The notes below the pieces were generated by a model, which was not told where the DNA came from, did no database searches, and saw nothing but the letters and a program-made list of their open reading frames with translations. Positions 24,661-33,441 of a stretch of 44,083 nt of DNA are shown here, piece by piece (the first letter of the stretch is position 1; each line of letters starts with the position of its first letter). The DNA comes from Pseudomonadales bacterium (GTDB taxonomy: Bacteria > Pseudomonadota > Gammaproteobacteria > Pseudomonadales > Azotimanducaceae): assembly GCA_016779585.1 (NCBI GenBank), contig JADHNI010000028.1:1-44083 (forward strand), given 5' to 3'. Both the position numbers and the translations under genes were made by a program.

Positions 24661-25232
24661 CCTGTCGCATCCAGAACTCGCCGCACGCTGCTGGCGAGTT
24701 CCTGGCGATTGTACGGCTTGCTCAGGATGTTCTGTGCGAGAATTCGCGATTCCTCATCGACGGGTTCCATACTCCGGAATTTTGAGAAACCGCTGGTGAG
24801 CAGTATCTTCATGGGCCGGATCTGATTGACCGCCTTGGCGAACTCGAAGCCGTTTCGATCGTCCGGCATCACCACATCTGAGAAAATCAGATCAATGTGG
24901 TGCTCACCGGAAACCAGTTCCAGGGCATCATCAGTATTGGTTGCAACCAGGGTTTCGTAGCCGAGTTCGTTGAGAATCCCGGCTGCGACGTTCGCAACCA
25001 TCTCCTCGTCGTCCACAATGAGGATCGATTCTTTGATAGTGCCTTCTTCAGTTACCACCTCTTTTTCCCGCACCGACTCTGATACAGAAGCACTCGCCCT
25101 TGGCAGGTACATATTGATGGTGGTGCCTTCTCCTTCGGCAGAGTACACAAGCACCTCGCCGCGTGAGCGCTTAACAAAGCCAAACACCATGCTCATACCG
25201 AGGCCCGTACCCTTGCCTTCCGGCTTGGTGGT
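24657..25232 (-). pseudogene. Hybrid histidine kinase, C-terminal piece: end of ATPase domain plus receiver
   Basis: This is the third piece of one disrupted gene, in the same frame as the 25233-26033 piece and separated from it only by a TAA at 25233-25235. It resumes at TTKPEGKGTGLGMSMVFGF, the G2 box that ought to follow LFEPF in a histidine kinase. A linker then leads to a REC domain (residues with SILIVDDEEMVA, the phosphoacceptor region LIFSDVVMPD, and LSKPYNR). The downstream ATG at 25196 could restart translation and give a stand-alone receiver protein of 179 residues. Motifs are intact, so decay is recent. Confidence 0.75.
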
Positions 25233-26033
25233 TTAAAAAGGCTCGAACAGCTGCTCCTTGGTCTTGTCGTCCATGCCCACACCGGTGTCAGACACTGACA
25301 CCAGAACGTATTCACCCTGTGTTAGTGATGGATGAATACGTTGTGCAGCTTCATCGACAGATTTGTTTTCTGTCTTGATGATTATCGCGCCGCCATCAGG
25401 CATAGCGTCTCGGGCGTTGATGCACAGGTTGATGATGGAGTCTTCAAGGTCACCAACATCTATACGAGTGGACCAGAGATCTGCTTCCAGTGAGACATTG
25501 ATGGAGACCCTGGCGCCTACTGACTGGGAAATCATGTCTCCCATGTTGTCGATGATGTCGTTAACGTTGATGATCTGCTCGCCTTCGGTGTTACTGCGTG
25601 CGAACCCGAGCAGCTTCTGCGTGATCGCAACTCCGCGCTCCACTCCTTGCAGTGCTGCTGCGATGTATTCCTGGCTTTCAGGTTCCCTGGATGTATGTTT
25701 CGCCAGCTCGAGGTTGCCCATGAGTATGGCGAGAATGTTGTTGAAGTCGTGTGCGATACCACCAGTCAGCTGCCCCACTGCCTCCATCTTCTGGGCCTGG
25801 CGAAGTGCCATTTCAACACTGCGTAGCTCGGTAATGTCGGTGAGCAGTCCAAAGAAACCACGCATCTCGCCGTTAACACTCATATCCGGTGCGAGTGTGT
25901 ATTGCAGTTTCTCGATATCTTCTTTCTTGAAAGAGGGTGCCCGTTCGAAAGTCACAGTAGAAGAAGCCGCCCGGGAAGGAGTTACCGAGGGCAGAGAAAC
26001 GTTCTTCCGTTGCCTGGGCTTCCAGCTCTGCAA
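25233..26033 (-). pseudogene. Hybrid histidine kinase, middle piece: end of PAS, HisKA and ATPase
   Basis: The frame is continuous from about 25960 to the TAA at 25233-25235. It reads the end of a PAS fold (YTLAPDMSVNGEMRGFFGLL, TDITELR), the dimerisation helix with the phosphoacceptor His (GGIAHDFNNILAILMGNLEL), an N box (IINLCINARDAMPDGG) and a D box (VSVSDTGVGMD). The stop replaces a residue of the LFEPF-TTK junction; relatives have Phe or Tyr there, and one change from a Tyr codon gives TAA. The upstream part of this frame (beyond about 25960) is out of phase with the preceding piece. Confidence 0.75.
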
Positions 26034-27351
26034 ACTTCTGGCGCGTGATATCCCGACTTGTGCCGTGAATCCTTATGACCTCGTTATTGGCGCTGACCTC
26101 GGGGACACCGGTTTCTTCCAACCAGAGCAGACCGGAGTCCGTATTGACGCGATAGGTGATCTGGTAGCTTTCGCGCGTGCGTATCGCCTCTACCTTGGTT
26201 GCTTTCAGGCGACCGGCATCCTCCTGATGGGCGAGGGCAACGATAGGTGATTTTAGCGGGTTGCCTTGTTTCAGACCCAGCAGGTTACGCAGCTCAAGCG
26301 AGCACTCCGTTTCGTCAGTTTTCAGGTCCCAGACCCAGCTGCCGAGACGGGCGATGCGTTGTGCCTGTGAAAGCAGTCTTTCGCTGCGCTTCAATCTGTT
26401 CTGGGCGAACGCTGCTTCGGTGACGTCGCGAAAAACTACCTGGATGGCTTCCTGTCCGTACCACTTCACAACAGATGCGGTCACTTCCAGGGTGACCTTT
26501 GTATTGTCCCAGAGTGTGAATCGATACTCAGTGGAATTGCGATCACGTTTTGAATCCCTGACCGCCTGCTCCCATTCCTGGAACTCCCAGGCTTGTCCTT
26601 CCGGCAGGATTTCCGTGAGCTTCATGCCAGTCAGGATGTCCGGGCTGTCCACCCTGACAAGGTCCGCGGCGGTTCGATTGGAGAATACGATCTTACCATT
26701 GACGATGACCAGAAAGCCCATGACCAGTTCTTCCACCAGCAAACGGAATCGTTCCTGTTCTTCACGTAGCTCCAGTTCGGTGGTTCTTCGATGATGGCGC
26801 TCGCTGGCAATGGTCAGAAGGCTCGTCATATTTGAACAAAAGTGCTGTTCGGCAACAGTCCATTGCCGTGCATCCCCGACGTGTTCAAGGCAAAGTACGC
26901 CAGCTAGCTCGCCATTGAACTCATAAGGTGCGTCCAGCATGGAAGAAATGTTGTGGGCGGGCAGGTATTCCTCGTTGAGTTCAGCACATCGGGCATCTGT
27001 TGCAACATCATCCATGATCAGCAGGCCATCCAGCGTAAGCGCCTTCAGGTAACTACCAGCGGCTTCCTCTCCGAGTATGGCGCCGCCAGGGTTGTATCCT
27101 GTTGCCTCGTCGTAAGCTGCCAGGCAGCGAATGTAGCAACCGGACCTTACAGTATCCTTATATTCCCAGATACTGGTTCTCTGGCAGCCAAGCACCTCGC
27201 TGGCGGTCTTCACGATTTAGGCAAATACCTCATCCAGTGATTCGTCATTAAACTTTGGGTCGTGTGCGATCTTGTTCAGGGAGTCCCTGAACTTGCGCTC
27301 CATGACCTCCGGGTTACTGCGAAAGCGGCCTGATGTTGCGTTCTCGGTCAT
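25873..27351 (-). pseudogene. Hybrid histidine kinase, N-terminal piece: GAF and PAS domains
   Basis: The natural start is the ATG at 27349-27351, which overlaps the PilZ stop (ATGA). After 44 codons an in-frame TAA (27217-27219) interrupts it; reading resumes at once (IVKTASEVLGCQRTSIWEY) into a GAF domain, then PAS domains (EERFRLLVEELVMGFLVIVN; GSWVWDLKTDETECSLELR). Near 25945-25960 a last PAS domain loses its middle (roughly 40-50 residues by comparison with a full PAS) and the frame shifts. A GTG at 27213 could initiate a shorter GAF-PAS protein. Probably part of a sensor whose ligand is unknown. Confidence 0.75.
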
Positions 27352-27713
27352 TGTGTTTCCAGCAGTTCCGCCACCATTTCTTTCCAGCGCTGTATATCGG
27401 TATCGTCAGATTCGAACAGCAGGAATCCGATTCTATATCCCCCGGTCTCTGCGTCGGGTCTTTTCCATTTAACCTCGCCGACCAGGAAGATGGGTTCTGC
27501 ATCCTTAAGGTCTATGCACAGCCGCAGGATCGAGTCGACGGAGATTTCTTCATCCAGTATGACCTGAAGCCCATTGGCAGACAGGTCCAGTGAGTTGCAC
27601 ATGATCACACTGCCCGATGACAAACTGTCAGAGGCGATAATCTCGATAAAGATGGTCGCCTCAAGTTCGAGCCTGGTTTCTACTCTGTGATTCTGATCCT
27701 GTGAGGTCGTCAT
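27348..27713 (-). CDS. PilZ-domain protein
   Basis: A 121-residue protein beginning at ATG 27711-27713, inside the end of the DUF1631 frame. It has the order of a PilZ fold (HRVETRLELEATIFIEI, then NSLDLSANGLQVIL, then FLVGEVKWKRPD, GYRIGFLLF). The RxxxR and D/NxSxxG binding elements for cyclic di-GMP are partly present (the second as DLSANGL), so binding is plausible but not certain. It is intact, unlike both neighbours, and its stop overlaps the kinase start. Confidence 0.82.
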   Translation of the reverse strand: MTTSQDQNHRVETRLELEATIFIEIIASDSLSSGSVIMCNSLDLSANGLQVILDEEISVDSILRLCIDLKDAEPIFLVGEVKWKRPDAETGGYRIGFLLFESDDTDIQRWKEMVAELLETQ

Positions 27714-27978
27714 AGCTCTTGTCCCGATCCTGTCTGAGTTTGCTGACCACCTGGGCCAGTGTGTCTTCAAATTCGACGCCCGCGTCGTCTATTTCACCCT
27801 CGCCGGCCACCAGCAGGGTGATCAATTGTTCTGAGGTATAGTCACCCACCTTCACACCGGTTCGACTGACAAATATGAGCTTGTCAGCAGCAGTCACCCT
27901 GACTGCCAGTTTGCACTCTTCAAGCTCACCATCCGCCGCAGGCAGGCGAAGCCAGGCGCCAACGTTGAGCTTTGCCAC
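27661..27978 (-). pseudogene. C-terminal module of the DUF1631 protein after an amber codon
   Basis: In the same frame as the DUF1631 gene and separated from it by a TAG at 28003-28005. The reading resumes as RVTEITETVAKLNVGAWLRL, a second copy of the PilZ-like beta unit seen earlier in the protein (compare LQPGQWFTFDD), continuing with CKLAVRVTAADKLIFVSRTG and ending with a short tail. A GTG at 27978 has no ribosome-binding site, so separate initiation is doubtful. I read it as the severed end of one protein, either truncated in the cell or joined by readthrough. Confidence 0.6.
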
Positions 27979-28002
27979 GGTTTCGGTAATTTCAGTGACC
28001 CG

Positions 28003-29508
28003 CTACTGGTTTTCTGACTTGGCAGCTTCCTCCCGCGCTTTCTTCAGGCGTTGCTCTTTTTCTTCTTCCTTGCGCTTCTGGTCCTCTTCCTCTTTAGCCT
28101 TCGCCAGTGCCTTGGCTTCTTCGATGGCTTTCTGTCGTGCGGCTTCCCTTTCGGCCTCCTCCTGGCCAGCCTGTTCAGCGGCTTTAAGTTTCTTTTGGTG
28201 CTCTTGGATCAAACCTTCGTAGATGGTGGCGAACGTGGAAGAAAAGACCGCCTCGTGGTTGAGTGGCTTAATCACACCCGAGGACATCAGGTACGCCATT
28301 TCGTCGTAGTTTTTCTCGAGCGCTTTCATGCCGTTGCGGTTGGTGAACATGAGCTGTTTCACGTCCTCGAGTTTCAGCACCAGTTTGATTCTCGCCGTCT
28401 TCTCATTGTCATCAAAGGTGAACCACTGGCCCGGTTGCAGGGTGTTCACCTTCTTGAGAAGAATTCTTGAAACAGCAGGACCCCTGGCGATCGTTGTGCC
28501 CTCAACTTCCAGCAGGTCGAAGTCGACATACTCCAGCTGCTGGCCGGATACCATGGCCACATGATCTTCCTCGATGGTTTCCAGTGCAGCCTGCGCCGCG
28601 TCGCTGCTGTGCTCGAGGGCGAGTAGCAGGTCTTCAATTTCACCTGGCAGGTGTTCGATGATCCGATACAGACGCTGCTTGGCAGAATTAGCCTTCTCAA
28701 GATCTTCTTCGACGATGGGCTGGTAAGTCCAGATGATAGTTTCTGTCAGTTTCGTGGCGCGAATCCATTCATCACTATCTACCCCCCTGGTGATCGCGAG
28801 CAGCTGAAGAGATTCATACCAGGGGCCTTTAAGAAACTCGACCATGCCCTGGGTAAGTTTCTGGCCCTCCAGAGCATTGTTCAGGGATTCAGCGGCCAAA
28901 GCCCGGCCGCGTTGTGATCTCAACTTGCCTGACTCAGAAGCAGCGAGTCGTTCTTCCAGCTTCTGGATGCGACCCTGTTCTTTGGCGAGGAAGGTGCCAA
29001 GGTCTTCGCTCAGGCTGGCGTAGTCCGGCGACGCCTGCCCCAGTGCGGAAATGACTTCATCTACCTTGCCAAGGAGCTTTTCACCAGCGCGGCCCTGGTC
29101 AGCGGACCAGCCAATGGTGGCATCCATCAGCAGGTCAACAATGCTGAAGATACTGGCATTGCCAGCGCTGAGTGGCGCAGCCGGGTCCCGTAATAATTCG
29201 GCGGAGACGAGTGGGGTGATTCTTTTAAAACGGCCTGCGATCTCCTGGTCCAGGTCCACCAGTCGAAACACCATCGAAACGCAGTCGCGGATAGAATGCA
29301 GCACGGCGATATCATTGGCCGCAAGTACCCAGTCCGTTCGCAGGGCAGCAACGGTTTCCAGGATTCCGTGATCCTCGGGTAGCTGGTCAGGAGCCAGGGT
29401 TCTGAGAAAATCGGCAACGTCTTCCGTGTTGACGTTTACAGATGCAGGCTCTTCACCCACATACCGACTTTTCAGTGCCTCAACAACCTGGCGTGCGGTT
29501 ACAGACAT
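28003..29508 (-). CDS. DUF1631 family protein, truncated by in-frame TAG
   Basis: A 501-residue protein from ATG 29506-29508 (the GTG 13 codons upstream is less likely). The body is alpha-helical and acidic. Residues about 360-440 form a small beta unit (TLQPGQWFTFDDNEKTARIK, LMFTNRNGMKALEKN) typical of DUF1631 C-terminal regions. A highly charged coiled coil of about 75 residues follows (EEDQKRKEEEKEQRLKKARE) and then the TAG. The following codons continue in frame with a second such unit. Function of DUF1631 is unknown; linkage to PilZ and a sensor kinase suggests a signalling role. Confidence 0.8.
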   Translation of the reverse strand: MSVTARQVVEALKSRYVGEEPASVNVNTEDVADFLRTLAPDQLPEDHGILETVAALRTDWVLAANDIAVLHSIRDCVSMVFRLVDLDQEIAGRFKRITPLVSAELLRDPAAPLSAGNASIFSIVDLLMDATIGWSADQGRAGEKLLGKVDEVISALGQASPDYASLSEDLGTFLAKEQGRIQKLEERLAASESGKLRSQRGRALAAESLNNALEGQKLTQGMVEFLKGPWYESLQLLAITRGVDSDEWIRATKLTETIIWTYQPIVEEDLEKANSAKQRLYRIIEHLPGEIEDLLLALEHSSDAAQAALETIEEDHVAMVSGQQLEYVDFDLLEVEGTTIARGPAVSRILLKKVNTLQPGQWFTFDDNEKTARIKLVLKLEDVKQLMFTNRNGMKALEKNYDEMAYLMSSGVIKPLNHEAVFSSTFATIYEGLIQEHQKKLKAAEQAGQEEAEREAARQKAIEEAKALAKAKEEEDQKRKEEEKEQRLKKAREEAAKSENQ

Positions 29509-29574
29509 TCCGTTTCTTGTAATACACCGGGCCTTCGACGTTACCACGAATGACCGGCTTCAGAAGCTGCAGGG

Positions 29575-29583
29575 TGCTATAAT
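29575..29583 (+). promoter_or_regulatory. Extended -10 promoter (TGCTATAAT)
   Basis: A perfect TATAAT at 29578-29583 with a TG one base upstream, 34 bases before the start of the alpha/beta hydrolase. No good -35 box is visible; extended -10 promoters can do without one. Confidence 0.55.
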
Positions 29584-29616
29584 CCGGGCCGTTTTCGCCG
29601 AACGGATGTACTGAAA

Positions 29617-30495
29617 ATGGCAGACCAGGGTAGAGCCAGCCCGACTTCTCATACCTATTTCTCACAGCGCCTGCGCTTGCATTACCTCGACTGGGGTAAC
29701 CCGGAAGCGCCACCGCTTTTGCTGGTGCACGGCAATCGTGACCACTGCCATAACTGGGACTGGGTGGCCCAGGAGCTGAGGGACGATTACCACATCATTG
29801 CGCCTGACTTCCGCGGTCATGGTGATTCGGCGTGGGTCTACGGGGCGCCCTATGCGCACAGCGACTATGTGTACGACCTGGCGCAGATTATTCATCAGCA
29901 GGAACTGGCACCGGTCACCATTATCGCGCATTCGCTGGGTGGCAGTGTTGCGCTTCGCTATGCCGGTATTTACCCGGAACACATCAAGAAGATGATTGTG
30001 ATTGAAGGCACGGGTGGTCCACCCGCAGAGTTTGAGCAGAGACCGGTTCATGAACGCATGCGTGAGTTTATTGAAAACACCCGCGCGGCTTCGGGCAGGC
30101 AGCCGAAACGCTACGATTCACTGGAAGATGCCTACCAGCGAATGCATGAAGCGAACAGTCACCTGCGAGAAGACCAGGCCCGGCACCTGACCGTTCATGG
30201 CAGCAACCAGAACGAAGATGGCAGCTACAGCTGGAAATTCGATAACTATACCCACGTGATGGCGCCGTTCGGTTTAACCCGGGAGCACACGAGAGAATTG
30301 TGGGGGCGTATCGACAAACCGGTGCTGCTGGTGTCCGGCAGTGAATCCTGGTTCAACGACCCGTTACGAGAGGATCCGCTGCCACATTTCCAGAATGCGC
30401 GTCACGTCATGATCCAGGATGCAGGGCACTGGCTACACCATGACCAGCTGCAGGAGTTTATGCAGATCACCCGTGAGTTCCTCGCGGAGGACTAA
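29617..30495 (+). CDS. Alpha/beta hydrolase
   Basis: A 292-residue soluble hydrolase. It shows the oxyanion motif LLLVHGNRDHCHNW, the nucleophile elbow AHSLGGS (Ser near residue 110), an acidic residue after PVLLVSGSESWFND and the catalytic His in QDAGHWLHHDQ near the C-terminus. The cap region is about 90 residues. Similar proteins are esterases, epoxide hydrolases or C-C hydrolases; the substrate is unknown. Its last four bases overlap the convergent esterase gene. Confidence 0.88.
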   Translation: MADQGRASPTSHTYFSQRLRLHYLDWGNPEAPPLLLVHGNRDHCHNWDWVAQELRDDYHIIAPDFRGHGDSAWVYGAPYAHSDYVYDLAQIIHQQELAPVTIIAHSLGGSVALRYAGIYPEHIKKMIVIEGTGGPPAEFEQRPVHERMREFIENTRAASGRQPKRYDSLEDAYQRMHEANSHLREDQARHLTVHGSNQNEDGSYSWKFDNYTHVMAPFGLTREHTRELWGRIDKPVLLVSGSESWFNDPLREDPLPHFQNARHVMIQDAGHWLHHDQLQEFMQITREFLAED

Positions 30496-31586
30496 CCCTC
30501 CAGGGACAGGGCAGGGTTAAACCACTTAAGCAGCGAATCGTTTTCCGTGCGCGCGTAGGTGTGCGACAAACCTTCAATCGGCCTGAACGTCAGGTTGGCA
30601 CCAGCGGCTTCCAGCTCATGCTGCGCCATGTAGGCGGTTTCGATCGGGAACATCCAGTCATGGGTCCCGTGCACCAGGTAGATGTTCCTTCCCTGGGCGA
30701 ATCGAATGTTGCCGTTCATGGAAATCTCGGGGTGTAACACACCTGAAAATGGCGCCAGGTGTGTAAACGGTGACTGTTCTCGCAGCCCGGCAAGCAGGGT
30801 ATAGGTGCCGCCGTCGGACATGCCGGTAAGCAGAATGTGTTCGCGGTCGACGGCGAAGTTTTCTGCGATGAACTCAATGGTGTGGAGCAGGACCGGCAGG
30901 TCATTGTCATCACCCATCAGTGACCAGGTGTCGTCCTGCGAGGTTGGTGCCATCAGAAGAAAACCCCGTGACCTTGCTTCGCGCAGCCAGGCCCACAGGA
31001 AGTCGCTGCCATGTCCGGTGCCACCATGCAGGGCGATGACCAGCGAGGCGGGTTTTGATGTGTCGAGGTATTCGGGTACGTACAGGCTGAAACCGCCCCT
31101 GGCGTCGCGTTCGTTGGCCGCATTCAGGATACCGACGCGCTGGCCCGGTCGTTCTTCGAGGAAGGACGCCAGCAGTGTCTTATCGTCGCGTTTGGGCAAT
31201 TCCAGGAAGTACTGGCTGATGGGTGTCAGGACACTGGCAACGGGATAGAGCATTTCCTGGGCCCGGCACTGTGCGCGCATCGCTTTCATGGCCGCCATGG
31301 TGTCGCCACCGGCATTCAGGATGCCGTCGCTGGCACGGAGGCTGTAGGTTGCCGCTGCCTTGATCTGTTGCCCGAACTTTTCAATGTGTTCAGGGAACGT
31401 GAGTTTTTCAAAGGGTTCGAATGAGGCGCGTAGCTCCGCATCAAAAGGCCGGATGAAATCTGCAAGCTGGTCCAGGCGGGTAGGGTGCATGTTTCGCTGC
31501 ACCTGCTCGAAAGCTTCCATCGCCGTCAGCAGCCGGGGCGTCAACGCGGTGATGCCCTGCATCAATGCTTCATCGCTCGATGTCAT
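30492..31586 (-). CDS. Alpha/beta hydrolase (phospholipase/carboxylesterase-like)
   Basis: A 364-residue protein in two parts. Residues 1-140 are helical and not recognised. Residues about 150-364 are an alpha/beta hydrolase with LVIALHGGTGHGSDFLWAW, the nucleophile elbow LTGMSDGGTYTLL, an acid in LVHGTHDWMFP and a His in GLSHTYAR. The serine hydrolase fold resembles phospholipase/carboxylesterases and poly(3-hydroxybutyrate) depolymerase-like enzymes. No signal peptide is seen, so it is probably cytoplasmic. Confidence 0.85.
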   Translation of the reverse strand: MTSSDEALMQGITALTPRLLTAMEAFEQVQRNMHPTRLDQLADFIRPFDAELRASFEPFEKLTFPEHIEKFGQQIKAAATYSLRASDGILNAGGDTMAAMKAMRAQCRAQEMLYPVASVLTPISQYFLELPKRDDKTLLASFLEERPGQRVGILNAANERDARGGFSLYVPEYLDTSKPASLVIALHGGTGHGSDFLWAWLREARSRGFLLMAPTSQDDTWSLMGDDNDLPVLLHTIEFIAENFAVDREHILLTGMSDGGTYTLLAGLREQSPFTHLAPFSGVLHPEISMNGNIRFAQGRNIYLVHGTHDWMFPIETAYMAQHELEAAGANLTFRPIEGLSHTYARTENDSLLKWFNPALSLEG

Positions 31587-31629
31587 CTGCCTGCCTGCAT
31601 TCGCATAAACATTGAGGCACTATACGCGA

Positions 31630-32295
31630 ATGTCCGACGAACAAAAGTTTACCCACCATGTGCCCGAGCCCTGCCTCGAAGAGGTAGAGGTATTACATGT
31701 GGATGAGCACCTGATCGTTGTGAACAAACCCTCCGGACTGCTCAGTGTGCCGGGCCGGTATGTGAAAGACTGTGTGGTGCATCGATTGCAGTTTGATCAC
31801 CCGGACATTCGCGTGGTACACCGGCTTGACCTGGATACGTCCGGCATCATCGCCTTCGCGAACTCGCAGCACGCGACCTCCGATTTGAATCGGCAGTTTC
31901 GTGAACGAACCATTGGTAAGGAGTACGAGGCCCTCGTGTTTGGATTGCTCGATGAAGATGCGGGAGATATTGATGTGCCCATGCGACCGGATCCTGAAAA
32001 TCGGCCCAGGCAACTGGTGGATTTTGAGGCGGGCAAACCGTCCTTGACAAGGTTTGAAGTTCTGGAGCGGATGGAGAACGTAACCCGGGTCCGCCTTCTG
32101 CCGCTAACCGGTCGCTCCCATCAACTGCGAATTCACATGATGCATATTGGCCATCCGATCCTTGGTTGTGATCTGTATGCTCACCCCGAAGCGTTCAGTG
32201 CTGCAGACAGGCTTTGCTTACATGCAAAGGTGCTGGAGCTGGATCACCCGGGGACAGGCGAGCGGATGAAGTTCATTGCTCCGGTAAACTTCTAA
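31630..32295 (+). CDS. RluA-family RNA pseudouridine synthase
   Basis: A 221-residue enzyme that isomerises uridine to pseudouridine in RNA. The start is ATG 31630. The catalytic aspartate is in VVHRLDLDTSGI (residues about 62-73), with family motifs VVNKPSGLLSVPGR and TGRSHQLRIHM. There is no S4 domain, which places it with the shorter rRNA- or tRNA-specific synthases such as RluA or TruC; the target base cannot be decided. Its stop overlaps the start of the lipoprotein gene. Confidence 0.92.
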   Translation: MSDEQKFTHHVPEPCLEEVEVLHVDEHLIVVNKPSGLLSVPGRYVKDCVVHRLQFDHPDIRVVHRLDLDTSGIIAFANSQHATSDLNRQFRERTIGKEYEALVFGLLDEDAGDIDVPMRPDPENRPRQLVDFEAGKPSLTRFEVLERMENVTRVRLLPLTGRSHQLRIHMMHIGHPILGCDLYAHPEAFSAADRLCLHAKVLELDHPGTGERMKFIAPVNF

Positions 32296-32903
32296 TGTGC
32301 TGTCGCCTTCCGGTGCTTGTGTTGTTATTGCAATTAGCGGCTTGCACCTATGGTCCCGTTAAGGAAAGTGGTCGTGTACAGAATATTGCCTTGAGCGCGG
32401 ACGGTAACCTCGCTGGAATCATCGTGAAGTATGAGCGTTTTAGAGACGCGGTTGGTGTAAATGCATTTCCCAACGGGGGAGTTCCTCAGATATTGGAACA
32501 ACGGGCAGATGTATACATCGTCGATATTCCCGGCGGAGAGATCTCTTACGAGGCTAGCCTGCCGGCTCCGGAAGATAGGCAGGTATCTTTCAATCCGTGG
32601 CTGATCGGCTGGAGGGGATCGGATTTGTACTTCCAGGTAACAGGTTGCCAGGGTAAGCCGGGAGATGAGTGCTATGGAGACCTTATCGGGCAGACGTTTT
32701 ATCGTGTGTCGCCGGGAGGCATTTCGCAGACCACCAGGCCGCCTGAGCTCTTGCTGATAAGCAGCCATAGGAAGGATTCGGAGTTTCTGTCGTTAGGCAG
32801 TGAGAGTTCTGGCGTCTCGATTCGGCGCTCTATATCCGTGAGGGCAGTGCCACTTCTACGATTTTCGGAGAACCACAAGCTGGTTGCTTTTGACCATTTT
32901 TGA
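32295..32903 (+). CDS. Predicted lipoprotein of unknown function
   Basis: A 202-residue protein; its ATG shares one base with the previous stop. The signal peptide ends in the lipobox LQLAAC, so Cys17 is the probable lipidation site and the protein likely sits in the outer membrane. The rest has strand-rich segments (ALSADGNLAGIIVKYERF, VYIVDIPGGEISYEA) resembling WD/beta-propeller-like blades, but I do not recognise a family. It could belong to the RluA transcript or precede the pilin-like operon, 103 bases downstream. Confidence 0.75.
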   Translation: MCCRLPVLVLLLQLAACTYGPVKESGRVQNIALSADGNLAGIIVKYERFRDAVGVNAFPNGGVPQILEQRADVYIVDIPGGEISYEASLPAPEDRQVSFNPWLIGWRGSDLYFQVTGCQGKPGDECYGDLIGQTFYRVSPGGISQTTRPPELLLISSHRKDSEFLSLGSESSGVSIRRSISVRAVPLLRFSENHKLVAFDHF

Positions 32904-33006
32904 AGGTCAGTCCGGAGGTCACAACGCAGTGTTTGCTCAGGAAAAAGCATAGTATCTTACCCGGCGCTAAGCCCGTTTCGATCTAAAACTGAGTTACCAT
33001 AGAACG

Positions 33007-33441
33007 ATGACCGATAATTTAAACAGTCTTGTTCAGAAGGCTGAGTCTGACATCCACCAGACTGTCTTGCAAAAGCGTGGCGCAGGGACAAAGGCCCGTC
33101 TACCTAAATTGTCGTTTCCGATAATGATCTGGTTGCTTGCTATTCTGCTGGTTGCTGTCCAGTTCGAACAAATTGTCTCGATCGTCAGCTCGCCAGCCGA
33201 GTCACAAATTGAAGAAGATCTTGGCGGTCTCCTGACAAGAACGTCTGAGAGTCTCCATGCCTATCAGAAGAATAACGGTGTGTTGCCTCCGCTTTTACCG
33301 AATCCGCCCATCCGTGGTCTTGTGGATTACGACAGACATTCCGATATCAGCTTCACATTGAGGGCCTCCATTGGTGATGTAACCATGGTGATGGGTTCTG
33401 CGAGTACTGCACCCTATCGGGAGAACGGGACTGGGAAATGA
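33007..33441 (+). CDS. Single-pass membrane protein, pseudopilin-like (operon gene 1)
   Basis: A 144-residue protein. One transmembrane helix (residues about 38-55, IMIWLLAILLVAVQFEQI) is preceded by a charged cytoplasmic segment of about 35 residues. After the membrane comes a helix and the segment YQKNNGVLPPLLP, matching the Y-x4-G-x-LP element after the N-terminal helix in type IV pilins and pseudopilins. It lacks a consensus prepilin cleavage site. Its last four bases overlap the next start (ATGA). By eye the A+T content in this gene is higher than in the surrounding genes. No function is assigned beyond membership of the filament-like operon. Confidence 0.75.
   Translation: MTDNLNSLVQKAESDIHQTVLQKRGAGTKARLPKLSFPIMIWLLAILLVAVQFEQIVSIVSSPAESQIEEDLGGLLTRTSESLHAYQKNNGVLPPLLPNPPIRGLVDYDRHSDISFTLRASIGDVTMVMGSASTAPYRENGTGK

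Noticed and set aside
20121-29508. Altered genetic code in which TAA or TAG is sense
   Set aside because: Many genes in the window end naturally at TAA or TAG (for example the stops of the DUF4097, Bax-like, uvrA and phosphate transporter genes). Local decay or sequence error explains the data better.
32904-33006. Promoter of the five-gene pilin-like operon
   Set aside because: A promoter must lie here or upstream, but no -35/-10 pair with correct spacing was found; TATCTT near 32953 has no good -35.
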